Assembly: GCF_007096885.1 (NCBI RefSeq)
Contig: NZ_VJNO01000010.1
Span: 1-64,000 of the forward strand
Direction of reading: 5' to 3'
DNA: 64,000 nucleotides
Source: Streptomyces sp. 130
GTDB lineage: Bacteria; Actinomycetota; Actinomycetes; Streptomycetales; Streptomycetaceae
Below are positions 43,337-55,417 of this stretch, piece after piece. Each line of letters starts with the position of its first letter. The first letter of the stretch is position 1. The translations under genes were made by a program, and so were the position numbers. The notes under the pieces are model-generated. The model saw only the letters and a program-made list of their open reading frames with translations, did not search any database and was not told the DNA's origin.

Positions 43337-44368
43337 ATGACGGACCGGACCGAGCCCCCGGCCGCACCCCCCGCCGTCCGGGGCGAAGTCGTCGGCCCGC
43401 GCCCTCTCGGCGAGGCCCGCACCTGGCCCCGCAGCTTCGCCGACCGGCTCACCGCCCCGCTCCCCGGCGTCCGGGGCATGACCCGGCTGGCCCGCGAGCA
43501 CGCCGTCCGGCCCGACGCGGAGGGCCTGCGCCACATCCACCGGCTGCCGTACGCCCCCGAGCCCCTGCCGCCCGTCCCGGCGGGCGCCGCGTGCGTCACC
43601 TGGGCCGGGCACGCCAGCTGGATCATCCGCACCGGCGGCCTCACCGTCCTCGCCGACCCCGTCTGGTCCCGCCGCATCCTCGGCACCCCGGCCCGGATCA
43701 CGCCCGTCGGGGTCCGCTGGGCGGACCTGCCGCCCGTGGACGCGGTCGTCATCAGCCACAACCACTACGACCACCTGGACGCCCCCACCCTGCGCCGGCT
43801 GCCCCGGCACACCCCGCTGTTCGTCCCGGCCGGGCTCGGCCAGTGGTGCCGCCGCCGGGGCTTCACCCGCGTCACCGAACTCGACTGGTGGGAGTGCGCC
43901 GAGCTGGACGGGGTCCGCTTCGACTTCGTGCCCGCCCACCACTGGTCCCGGCGCACCCTCACCGACACCTGCCGCTCGCTGTGGGGCGGCTGGATTCTCC
44001 AGGACACCACCGGGCCGGGGGAGGGCAGCCGGATCTACTTCGCCGGCGACACCGGATACGGCCGCTGGTTCGCCGAGATCGGCCGCCGCCACCCCGGCCT
44101 CGACCTCGCCCTGCTGCCGATCGGCGCGTACGAGCCCCGCTGGTGGCTCGGCGACGTCCACACGGACCCGGAGGAGGCCGTGCGCGCGTACGAGGACCTC
44201 GGCGCCCACGCGATGGCCCCGATGCACTGGGCGACCTTCCTGCTGTCCGCCGAACCGGTCCTCGAACCCCTCACCCGGCTGCGTACCGCCTGGCAGCGCG
44301 CCGGGCACGCCCGCGACCGGCTGTGGGACCTGCCCATCGGCGGCTCCCGCCTGCTGGGGCCCGTCTGA
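43337..44368 (+). CDS. Metallo-beta-lactamase-fold hydrolase, NAPE-PLD/UlaG-like
   Basis: A 343-residue MBL-fold protein. SHNHYDHLD (about residues 139-147) is the HxHxDH metal motif, with later ligands in PAHHWSRR, FAGDTGYG and PMHWATF. The N-terminal TWAGHASWIIRTGGLTVLADPVWS is typical of the NAPE-PLD-like branch, which cleaves phosphodiester bonds of phospholipids. Lipid hydrolysis is possible, not shown. It lies 71 bases after the aminotransferase-like gene and is also free of lysine, so the two may work together. Confidence 0.87.
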   Translation: MTDRTEPPAAPPAVRGEVVGPRPLGEARTWPRSFADRLTAPLPGVRGMTRLAREHAVRPDAEGLRHIHRLPYAPEPLPPVPAGAACVTWAGHASWIIRTGGLTVLADPVWSRRILGTPARITPVGVRWADLPPVDAVVISHNHYDHLDAPTLRRLPRHTPLFVPAGLGQWCRRRGFTRVTELDWWECAELDGVRFDFVPAHHWSRRTLTDTCRSLWGGWILQDTTGPGEGSRIYFAGDTGYGRWFAEIGRRHPGLDLALLPIGAYEPRWWLGDVHTDPEEAVRAYEDLGAHAMAPMHWATFLLSAEPVLEPLTRLRTAWQRAGHARDRLWDLPIGGSRLLGPV

Positions 44369-44383
44369 CGACTTCCGTCCGCC

Positions 44384-44404
44384 GCGCGCGACGCCGTCGC
44401 GCGC
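44384..44404. terminator. Bidirectional hairpin terminator
   Basis: A 9-bp stem with a 3-base loop between the convergent MBL-fold and DedA genes. Confidence 0.65.
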
Positions 44405-44431
44405 ACCCCCGCCGCTCCCGGCCGGCCCGCG

Positions 44432-45058
44432 TCACCGCGCCCACCACGCCCGCGTCCGGCGCCACACCGCGGGCGCCCCGCTGATCAGCAGCGTCAGACC
44501 CACCGCCGCGACCACCCCCTGCCACGGCTCCGGGAACAGCGAACCGCCCAGGATGCCGATCAGCTGGTACGTCGCCGCCCACGCCAGACACGCCGGCACG
44601 TCGCCCCTGGCGAACCGCCGCAGCTCCATTCGGCCCAGCAGGCACGCCAGCATCACCGGGATGCGCCCGGCCGGCACCAGCCGGGACAGCACCAGCACCG
44701 TCGCCCCGTGCTCGTCCAGCTTCCGCTGCGCCTGTTCGAGCCGATCCGGCGCCGCCCGGTCCCGGATGGCCCGCAGCCACCGTGAGCCGTTCTTCGACCG
44801 CACCCCTCGCTGCCCCAGCCAGTACAGGGAGATGTCCCCGAGGAACGCCGCCGCCGACGCCACCGCGAACACCACCAGCAGCGAGAACGGCGACGACTGG
44901 TGGAACGCCACCACGGCCGCCGAACTCACCAGCGCGCCCGTCGGCACCACGGGCACCAGCGCGCCCAGCGCCACCAGCAGGAACAGCGACGGATAACCGA
45001 CCGCCTGCTGTGTCGACTCGGCGGGCAGCTGCGCCGTCTGGCGCAGGAACTCGATCAC
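44432..45058 (-). CDS. DedA-family membrane protein
   Basis: A 208-residue membrane protein of the DedA/VTT (SNARE-associated) family. VPTGALVSSAAVVAF, FLGDISLYWLGQRG and the conserved VLSRLVPAGRIPVMLACLLGRM (with the functional Arg pair) are visible, with five or six hydrophobic segments. DedA proteins move undecaprenyl phosphate or phospholipids across the membrane and support envelope homeostasis. The GTG start overlaps the stop of the upstream MBL-fold gene as GTGA, so they are coupled. Confidence 0.9.
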   Translation of the reverse strand: MIEFLRQTAQLPAESTQQAVGYPSLFLLVALGALVPVVPTGALVSSAAVVAFHQSSPFSLLVVFAVASAAAFLGDISLYWLGQRGVRSKNGSRWLRAIRDRAAPDRLEQAQRKLDEHGATVLVLSRLVPAGRIPVMLACLLGRMELRRFARGDVPACLAWAATYQLIGILGGSLFPEPWQGVVAAVGLTLLISGAPAVWRRTRAWWAR

Positions 45059-45837
45059 GCGCGGCCCTCCGGCCGCACCCGCTCGCCGTGCGCCAGCCGG
45101 TGCACCGCGACCTCGGGCGCCACCAGCGCCGCCTTGCGCACGAACTCCTCGCCCGGCGCGTGGAACTCGTGCGGCCGGACCCCGTCCATCCCGATCGGCC
45201 AGTACGTGCCGTAGTGCACCGGCACCGCCGCGCGCGGCCTCAGCCGGGTCAGCGCCTGGGCCGCCCGCCCCGCGTCCAGGTGCCCGTGGCCCAGATACGG
45301 CCCCCAGCCGCCGACCGGCAGCAGCGCCACGTCCACCGGGCCGACCGCCCGCGCCATGTCGTCGAAGAGCCCGGTGTCCCCGGCGAAGTACGTACGCGCC
45401 GCGCCCTCCACCACGTAACCGAGCGCGGGGGAGCGGTGCGGGCCCAGCGGCAGCCGCCGGCCGTCGTGCAGCGCCGGCACCACCCGGACCCGCACTCCGC
45501 CCGTGCGCACTTCGTCACCCGCGGCCACCTCGGTGATCCGCAGCCGGCGCGCCCGGCGCAGCAGCCGCAGTCCCGGCACCGACCGCACCGAACCGCGCGG
45601 CACCAGCACCCGCGCCCCCGGGGCGACGCGCGCCAGCGACGGCAGGTGCAGATGGTCGGAGTGCAGATGCGAGATGAGGACCACATCGGCCACGGCCGCG
45701 TCCGGACCCGGCAGCTCGCCGCGGCGGCGCCGCAGATGCGCGAAGCGCCGTACGAACAGCGGATCGGTCAGGAAACGGACCCCGGAGTCCTCGATCGTGC
45801 ACGTGGCATGCCCCCACCAAGTGATCTCCACCGGCAC
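45055..45837 (-). CDS. Metallo-beta-lactamase-fold hydrolase, UlaG-like
   Basis: A 260-residue MBL-fold protein. ITWWGHATCTIEDSGVRFLTDPLF opens the fold, SHLHSDHLH is the metal motif, and PALHDGRR, FAGDTGLFDD and PVHYGTYW carry the remaining ligands. GTG at 45837 has GGAGGAGG 8 bases upstream. It is coupled by a 4-base overlap to a DedA membrane protein, which suggests a phosphodiester or lipid-linked substrate near the membrane. It is a second, shorter MBL protein within 2 kb of the first, on the opposite strand. Confidence 0.87.
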   Translation of the reverse strand: MPVEITWWGHATCTIEDSGVRFLTDPLFVRRFAHLRRRRGELPGPDAAVADVVLISHLHSDHLHLPSLARVAPGARVLVPRGSVRSVPGLRLLRRARRLRITEVAAGDEVRTGGVRVRVVPALHDGRRLPLGPHRSPALGYVVEGAARTYFAGDTGLFDDMARAVGPVDVALLPVGGWGPYLGHGHLDAGRAAQALTRLRPRAAVPVHYGTYWPIGMDGVRPHEFHAPGEEFVRKAALVAPEVAVHRLAHGERVRPEGRA

Positions 45838-46068
45838 GCGACGCCTCCTCCTGTGCTCACCGGACCCCTCGGACCCCTCGACACCTGCCCCAGCGAGCCT
45901 ACGGCCACTCGCGCCCGGCCGTCGGCGCACCCCGGCGCACCCGAGGACCGCCGGTCCGGCCCCGTGCCCCCGTGCGCCCCCTCGCCGCCCCGGAACGCTC
46001 CTCCGACCTGCCCGAACGGGCGCATAGGGTCGGGCCGGGGGAACGACGAGCACGGGAGAAGACGGGCC

Positions 46069-46473
46069 ATGGGGGACGTACGCGTGGCGGCCATCGCCAG
46101 CCTGACGCCGCTGGAGGAACTGGACAGCGATCCGTTCCTCGTGGACACCCGGGGCCAGCACGCCATGTGCGCCCGCTGGGCCGCCGACCAGGGCTATGTC
46201 GTCACCCGGCAGCTGCGCCTCTACGGGCTGCGCCCCGACCACCCGGCGCTCTGGTGCGACATCGACAGCGGCGAGGTCGAGCTGTTCGTCGCCCCCTGCG
46301 ACCGGGTCCTCGCCCGCGCTCTGGCGTCGGTGCCGGAGTTCACCGCCGAATGCGAGCGGCGCGGCGTGCGGCTGGAGATCGCCGGGCTCGCCGAGCCGTC
46401 CTACACCGCCGACGGCAAGGCGGGCGTGCACCGCCGGCTCTCCATGCCGACCGCCGGATACGACGGCTGCTGA
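46069..46473 (+). CDS. Small protein resembling a degenerate serine-recombinase N-terminal domain
   Basis: A 134-residue protein of unknown function. RVAAIASLT, then QHAMCARWAADQGYVVTRQLRLYG, RPDHPALWCDIDSGEVELFVAP, CDRVLARALASVPEFTAECERRGVRLEI follow in order the strand-helix plan of the resolvase N-terminal domain (Y-x-R-V-S, Q-x-x-x-C-x-x-x-A, ggvd-x-vvv, DRLSR, GV-x-l). Where the domain has Tyr-x-Arg-x-Ser it has Ile-x-Ser-x-Thr, so recombinase activity is unlikely. No DNA-binding tail follows. The resemblance is my reading by eye. GGGAG precedes the ATG by about 11 bases. Confidence 0.7.
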   Translation: MGDVRVAAIASLTPLEELDSDPFLVDTRGQHAMCARWAADQGYVVTRQLRLYGLRPDHPALWCDIDSGEVELFVAPCDRVLARALASVPEFTAECERRGVRLEIAGLAEPSYTADGKAGVHRRLSMPTAGYDGC

Positions 46474-46557
46474 CCGGCCTCGGGACCGTCCGGCCCGCTG
46501 TGAAAGGCTGGGACGCTGGGACAGGGCCCCGAACGGCAGGGCCCGGACGTGAGGTGA

Positions 46558-50817
<4,260 letters not shown>

Positions 50818-50980
50818 GCGTCACGCCCACGGTGCGCGGGGCCGGGCCGCGTCCTTCGATTTTGCGCGGGAGTGGCTTTCTTTGCCTCCCTATTGCATAG
50901 TGAGGGCTCGGCCATGCCTCGCGATCAGCGGGTCACTGGGTGTGTGTACGGCCGCGGCTGCGTGCCGGGGGTGAGGGGCG

Positions 50981-51793
50981 ATGCGTTCTTTGCGCGACGG
51001 ACGGCGGCACGACCGCTCCGTCCACCGGCACTACCGGGGCGCCACCCGGGGCCTCGCCCTCGACCTCGGCAGCTCCCGCACCCGGGCCTGGGTGCCCGGC
51101 CGGGGCCTCGTCGCCGACACCGTCCACCAGGCCGGCGAGCACGGCTCCGGCCGGCCCGTCCGGCGCGGGCGCATCGTGGACCCGGACGCGTGCGGCCGGA
51201 TGCTGGCCGGCATCGCCGACCGGGCCCTGGGCGAGCGGCGCGAGGACACGGTCATCGTCCTCAGCCACCCCGTGCTGGCCGGCCCCGGACACCGGGCCGC
51301 CGCCCGCGACCTGCTCCGCACGCTCGGCCCCTCGGACGTCATCGTCCTGGACAGCGCCCGCGCCGCCGCCGCGTGCGCCGGGCCGGGTGGCGGCGGCCCG
51401 CTCCTCGTCCTCGACATCGGCGCGGAGCTGACCGAGGCGACCCTGCTCGTGGACGGCCTGGTGCGCGACGCACGGCTCGCCGAGACCGGGCTCAGCGACC
51501 TGGACCCGGGCGAACCGCCCACCGCCGCCGTCCGCGCCGTCCTGGACATGGTCATGGCCATGTGGCGCCAGGACCCGCACGGCGCGCTGCTCGGCGCCCT
51601 GCGCAGGGGGCCGCTGCTCGCCGGAGGCGGTGCGCTGCGCCCCGACGTCACCAACCGGATAGCGGTCCGCCTCGGCGTCCCGGTCCGGCGCACGGACGAC
51701 CCGGCGACCACGGTGGTGCGCGGGGCCGGACTGGTCCTCAGCTCCGTCCTCCGCCACGCCGCGGCGCCCGCCCTGCCCGGCCGCCCCCGGTGA
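50981..51793 (+). CDS. Short actin-like ATPase (MreB/Hsp70-fold)
   Basis: A 270-residue actin-superfamily protein. LALDLGSSRTRAWV is phosphate loop 1, LVLDIGAELTEATLLVDG phosphate loop 2, and LLAGGGALRPDVTNRIAVRLGVPVRR with ATTVVRGAGLVL the adenosine loop and C-terminal helix of MreB. It is about 70 residues shorter than MreB, so a subdomain is reduced. Streptomyces coelicolor has a third, truncated MreB relative (SCO6166) beside MreB and Mbl; this is probably its counterpart, from memory. It lacks lysine entirely. The stop overlaps the GTG of the next gene as GTGA, coupling it to an exported repeat protein. Confidence 0.8.
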   Translation: MRSLRDGRRHDRSVHRHYRGATRGLALDLGSSRTRAWVPGRGLVADTVHQAGEHGSGRPVRRGRIVDPDACGRMLAGIADRALGERREDTVIVLSHPVLAGPGHRAAARDLLRTLGPSDVIVLDSARAAAACAGPGGGGPLLVLDIGAELTEATLLVDGLVRDARLAETGLSDLDPGEPPTAAVRAVLDMVMAMWRQDPHGALLGALRRGPLLAGGGALRPDVTNRIAVRLGVPVRRTDDPATTVVRGAGLVLSSVLRHAAAPALPGRPR

Positions 51794-53025
51794 CCCCGCT
51801 CCCGGGGCCGCCCCCGGGGAACGCGCACCCGGGGCGCCCGCCCGCCGCCCGGCACTGCCTCCTCGCACTGCTCCTCGCCGTGCTCGCCCTCGTGGGCGGC
51901 GCGCCCGCCGCGGCCGGGGCGAGCCTGCCCGTACGCGCGACGGCGGCGCTTCCCGCGACGCCCGCCCACAGCCCCGCCGCGCGGCAGCCGACCGCCGACC
52001 GGCCCGCCGAGCCGACGGCGACCGGAGCACCCCGCACCGCCCGGCCGGCCCCGGCCGCCGGGCCCCGTACTGCCCCGTCGGCCGCGGCCATCGGGTCCCG
52101 TACCGGCCCGTCGGCCGCGGTCGCCGGGTCCCGTACCGGCCCGCCCGCCCCGGCCGCCGGGTCCCGTACCGCCCCGCCCGCCACGGCCACCGGGTCCCGC
52201 ACCGGCCCGTCGGCCGCGGTCGCCGGGTCCCGTATCGCCCCGCCGGCCTCGGCCGCCGGGTCCCGCACCGCCCGGCCGACCCCGGCCGCCGGGTCCCGTA
52301 CCGCGCCGCCCGCCACGGCCACCGGGCCTCGCACCGCCCCGCCCGCCACGGCCATCGGGTCCCGCACCGCCCGGCCGACCCCGGCCGCCGGGTCCCGTAC
52401 CGCGCCGCCCGCCACGGCCACCGGGTCCCGCACCGTCCCGCCCGCCCCGGCCGCCGAGCCCCGCACCGCCCCGCCCGCCACGGCCATCGGGCCCCGCATC
52501 GCCCCGCCGGCCGCGGTCGCCGGGTCCCGCACCGCCTCGCTGGCCGCGGCCATCGGGCCCCGCATCGCCCGGCCGGTCATGGCCACCGGGGTGCCCCGTA
52601 CCGCCCCGCCCGCCCCGGCCGCCGGTCCCCGTACCGCCCGGCCGGTCACGGCCACCGGGGTGCCCCGTATCGCCCCGCCCGCCCCGGCCACCGGGCCCCG
52701 TACCGCCCCGCCCGCCCCGGCCGTCCCGTCGGCCGCCACCGTTGACCGGGGCCCCGACCCCACACCGTGGGCTGCCGCCGAGCACCCCCGTACCGCACAC
52801 CAGTTGCCGCCGCCCGGCCCCGGCGGGCTCGTCCCGTGCCCCGCGCGGGCCCCGCTCCCGCGTTCCGTCCCCTGGCCCGTCCGTACCGCCCCCGTCCTCG
52901 CCGTCCAGTGCCCGAGCGTGGCGCTGCCCGGCGTGCGCGGGCCTCCGAGCGCCGGTGTCCACCGGCCCGGGGACCGCTTTCCGGTCCCGCAATCCAGCAA
53001 CGCCGTGCCGTTCCCGCCGTCCTGA
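51790..53025 (+). CDS. Exported Ala/Pro/Arg-rich protein with 11-residue repeats
   Basis: A 411-residue protein of unknown function. Residues 22-44 form a hydrophobic signal segment (LLALLLAVLALVGG, then APAAAGA), so it is exported or membrane-held. Residues 81-312 are 21 tandem units of mostly 11 residues with pattern [PS]-R-[TI]-A/G-x-P/S-x-A-x-A/T-G, giving a positive charge every 11 residues; the chain is likely disordered and wall- or matrix-binding. The C-terminal 100 residues are Pro-rich with two cysteines. Coupling by GTGA to the actin-like gene and all-GC third positions support it as real, though GC bias alone opens several frames here. Confidence 0.6.
   Translation: MTPLPGPPPGNAHPGRPPAARHCLLALLLAVLALVGGAPAAAGASLPVRATAALPATPAHSPAARQPTADRPAEPTATGAPRTARPAPAAGPRTAPSAAAIGSRTGPSAAVAGSRTGPPAPAAGSRTAPPATATGSRTGPSAAVAGSRIAPPASAAGSRTARPTPAAGSRTAPPATATGPRTAPPATAIGSRTARPTPAAGSRTAPPATATGSRTVPPAPAAEPRTAPPATAIGPRIAPPAAVAGSRTASLAAAIGPRIARPVMATGVPRTAPPAPAAGPRTARPVTATGVPRIAPPAPATGPRTAPPAPAVPSAATVDRGPDPTPWAAAEHPRTAHQLPPPGPGGLVPCPARAPLPRSVPWPVRTAPVLAVQCPSVALPGVRGPPSAGVHRPGDRFPVPQSSNAVPFPPS
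52030..52725 (+). repeat. 33-bp minisatellite (21 units)
   Basis: About 700 bp of imperfect 33-bp tandem units, two of them 36 bp. Some units are near-identical (for example those encoding SRTAPPATATG and SRTARPTPAAG recur in blocks), which points to recent expansion by slippage or unequal recombination. Confidence 0.85.
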
Positions 53026-53069
53026 CCGGGTGGGGGGCGCGCCCGGCGCCCCCTCGGAGGAAACCCGTA

Positions 53070-55367
53070 ATGACGCGCGCCACCACGGTGCGGGCGGTTC
53101 TGGCTGCGGCCGTGCTGCTCGTCTCCGTGTTCATCACGCTGACCATGTCCCCCAGACTCGGCCTCGATCTCCGGGGCGGCACCCGGATGGTGCTCCAGGC
53201 CGAGGACTCCGACACCGCGAAGGCCGACCGCGAGAGCACCGACCGGACCCTGGAGGTGCTGCGCCGGCGCATCGACTCGCTCGGGGTGACGGAGCCGGTC
53301 CTCACCCGGTCCGGCGAGGACCGGATCATCGTGGAGCTCCCGGACGTCCAGGACCCCCGCAAGGCCGCCGAGGTCATCGGCAAGACCGCCCAGCTGACCT
53401 TCCACGCCGTCCAGGGCCCGGGGAAGGAGAAGGCCGCCGGAGACGGCAAGGGGCTGACCCTCCCCGACGAACAGGGCCGCGAACTGGACCTCGGACCCGC
53501 CGCGCTCTCCGGCGCCGGGGTCAAGGAGGCGTCCGCGTCCTTCGACGCCCAGCAGGGCGCCGGCTGGACCGTGTCGCTCGACTTCCACAAGGACGCCGGC
53601 CGGGAGTGGACCCGGCTGACCGGCGAGGCGGCCTGCCACCCGGTGCAGGACGAGCGGCGCCGGGTCGCCATCGTGCTCGACAAGCGGGTGATCTCCTCGC
53701 CGCAGGTCTCGCCGACGGTCTCCTGCGGCACGGGCCTGCCCTCCGGGTCCACCCAGATCACCGGCTCGTTCAGCGCGGACGAGGCCCGCGAGCTCGCGCT
53801 GCTGATCGAGGGCGGCGCGCTGCCCGTGCCCGTCGAGATCGTGGAGCAGCGGACGGTCGGCCCGACGCTCGGCGCCGCCGCGATCGACGCCAGCGCGCGG
53901 GCCGCCCTGATCGGGGCGGCGGCCACCGCCCTGTTCATCATCGTGATCTACCGCCTCTTCGGCGCGCTCGCCGCCGTGGCGCTCGCGGCGTACGGAGTGA
54001 TCTCGTACGCGACCCTCGTCGCCCTCGGCGTCACGCTGACCCTGCCCGGCCTCGCCGGCTTCGTGCTGGCCATCGGCATGGCCGTCGACGCGAACGTGCT
54101 GGTCTTCGAGCGGGCCAGGGAGGAGTACGCGGGGCGGTCCGGGAAGAGCCTGCGGGCCTCGCTCGCCGCCGGGTTCAAGGGCGCCTGGACGGCCGTCGCC
54201 GACTCCAACGTGACGACGCTCATCGCGGCCGGGCTGCTGTTCTTCCTCGGCTCCGGACCGGTCAAGGGCTTCGGTGTCACGCTCGCCATCGGCGTCCTGG
54301 CGTCGATGTTCTCCGCGCTGGTCATCGCCCGCGCCCTCACCGAGACCGCCGCCCGCTCCCGGTTCGTCGCGAACTACCGGGGCGTCAACGGCATCGCGAT
54401 CCCGGGCCGGGTGCGGACCTGGCTCACCCGGCGCGACCCGCAGCCGATGCGCTTCCCGCGCCGCTGGCTGACGGTCTCCGCCGTGCTGATCGCGGTGGCC
54501 GTCGCCGGCATCGTGGTGCGCGGGGTGAACTTCGGCGTCGAGTTCACCGGCGGACGCCTCGTCGAGTACTCCACCAGCCGCCCCGTGGACGTCGAGGCCG
54601 CGCGCACCGCCCTCGCGGGCGCCGGGTTCGGGGACGCGGAAGTCACCACGGCCGGCGCGGGCGACATCTCCGTGCGCACCGGCGAGCTCGACAACGACGG
54701 CGAACACGCGCTGCGGGCCGCCCTGGCCGCCGAGGGCGGCGAGACCACCAAGGTCCGCGACGAGCTGATCGGCCCCAGCCTCGGCGACGAACTGCGGCGC
54801 AACGCCCTGATCGCCCTGGCCATCGCCGTACTCGTGCAACTGGCCTATCTGGCGGTCCGGTTCCGCTGGACGTTCGCCGTCGCCTCGGTGGGGGCGCTCG
54901 TGCACGACGTGATCATCCTGATCGGGACCTTCGCCTGGCTCGGACGCACCATCGACGGCATCTTCCTGGCGGCGCTCCTCACCGTCATCGGCTACTCCGT
55001 CAACGACTCGGTGGTGGTCTTCGACCGGGTGCGGGAGCTGTGGGCGAAGGCCCGCCGCAAACCCCTCGCCGAGGTGGCGAACCGGGCGGTCCTGCAGACC
55101 GTGCCCCGGACGGTGAACACCGGGATGGGCGCCCTGTTCATCCTCACCGCCCTCGCCGTCCTGGGCGGCGACTCGCTGGAGGACTTCGCGCTCGCCCTGC
55201 TCATCGGCATCGTCATCGGCACGTACTCCTCGGTGATGACCGCCGTACCGGCCGCGCTGCTGCTGGAACGCACCAGCAAGGTCCCGCCGCCCGCCCGCAC
55301 CCGGGCCCCGCGCCCCCGGCAGGGCGCCGGACGCCGCGACCCGCACGACAACGGGGCGCGGGTGTAG
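53070..55367 (+). CDS. secDF: Fused protein-export protein SecDF
   Basis: A 765-residue fusion of SecD and SecF, which uses the proton gradient to pull exported proteins through SecYEG. The SecD half has LGLDLRGGTRMVLQ near the start, the P1 domain, then TM4 with GMAVDANVLVFERAREE containing the essential Asp. The SecF half, from about residue 470, has GVEFTGGRLVEYS and TVIGYSVNDSVVVFDRVRE with the second conserved Asp/Arg. Twelve membrane helices are expected. P1 is shorter than in Thermus SecDF. GGAGG lies 9 bases before the ATG. Streptomyces also keep separate secD and secF, so this is probably an extra copy. Confidence 0.94.
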   Translation: MTRATTVRAVLAAAVLLVSVFITLTMSPRLGLDLRGGTRMVLQAEDSDTAKADRESTDRTLEVLRRRIDSLGVTEPVLTRSGEDRIIVELPDVQDPRKAAEVIGKTAQLTFHAVQGPGKEKAAGDGKGLTLPDEQGRELDLGPAALSGAGVKEASASFDAQQGAGWTVSLDFHKDAGREWTRLTGEAACHPVQDERRRVAIVLDKRVISSPQVSPTVSCGTGLPSGSTQITGSFSADEARELALLIEGGALPVPVEIVEQRTVGPTLGAAAIDASARAALIGAAATALFIIVIYRLFGALAAVALAAYGVISYATLVALGVTLTLPGLAGFVLAIGMAVDANVLVFERAREEYAGRSGKSLRASLAAGFKGAWTAVADSNVTTLIAAGLLFFLGSGPVKGFGVTLAIGVLASMFSALVIARALTETAARSRFVANYRGVNGIAIPGRVRTWLTRRDPQPMRFPRRWLTVSAVLIAVAVAGIVVRGVNFGVEFTGGRLVEYSTSRPVDVEAARTALAGAGFGDAEVTTAGAGDISVRTGELDNDGEHALRAALAAEGGETTKVRDELIGPSLGDELRRNALIALAIAVLVQLAYLAVRFRWTFAVASVGALVHDVIILIGTFAWLGRTIDGIFLAALLTVIGYSVNDSVVVFDRVRELWAKARRKPLAEVANRAVLQTVPRTVNTGMGALFILTALAVLGGDSLEDFALALLIGIVIGTYSSVMTAVPAALLLERTSKVPPPARTRAPRPRQGAGRRDPHDNGARV

Positions 55368-55373
55368 CGCGGA

Positions 55374-55409
55374 CGGGCCCGTGTCACCCGACGGGCGGAC
55401 ACGGGCCCG
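55374..55409. terminator. Bidirectional hairpin terminator
   Basis: A perfect 12-bp stem (55374-55385 with 55398-55409) between convergent secDF and the XRE regulator gene. Confidence 0.8.
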
Positions 55410-55417
55410 GCCCGCCC

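Noticed and set aside
46069-46473. Active serine recombinase marking a mobile element
   Set aside because: The catalytic residues appear replaced, the DNA-binding part is missing, and no element ends are visible.
52030-52725. Minisatellite as a CRISPR array
   Set aside because: Units are contiguous with no unique spacers, keep a reading frame and vary by single codons.
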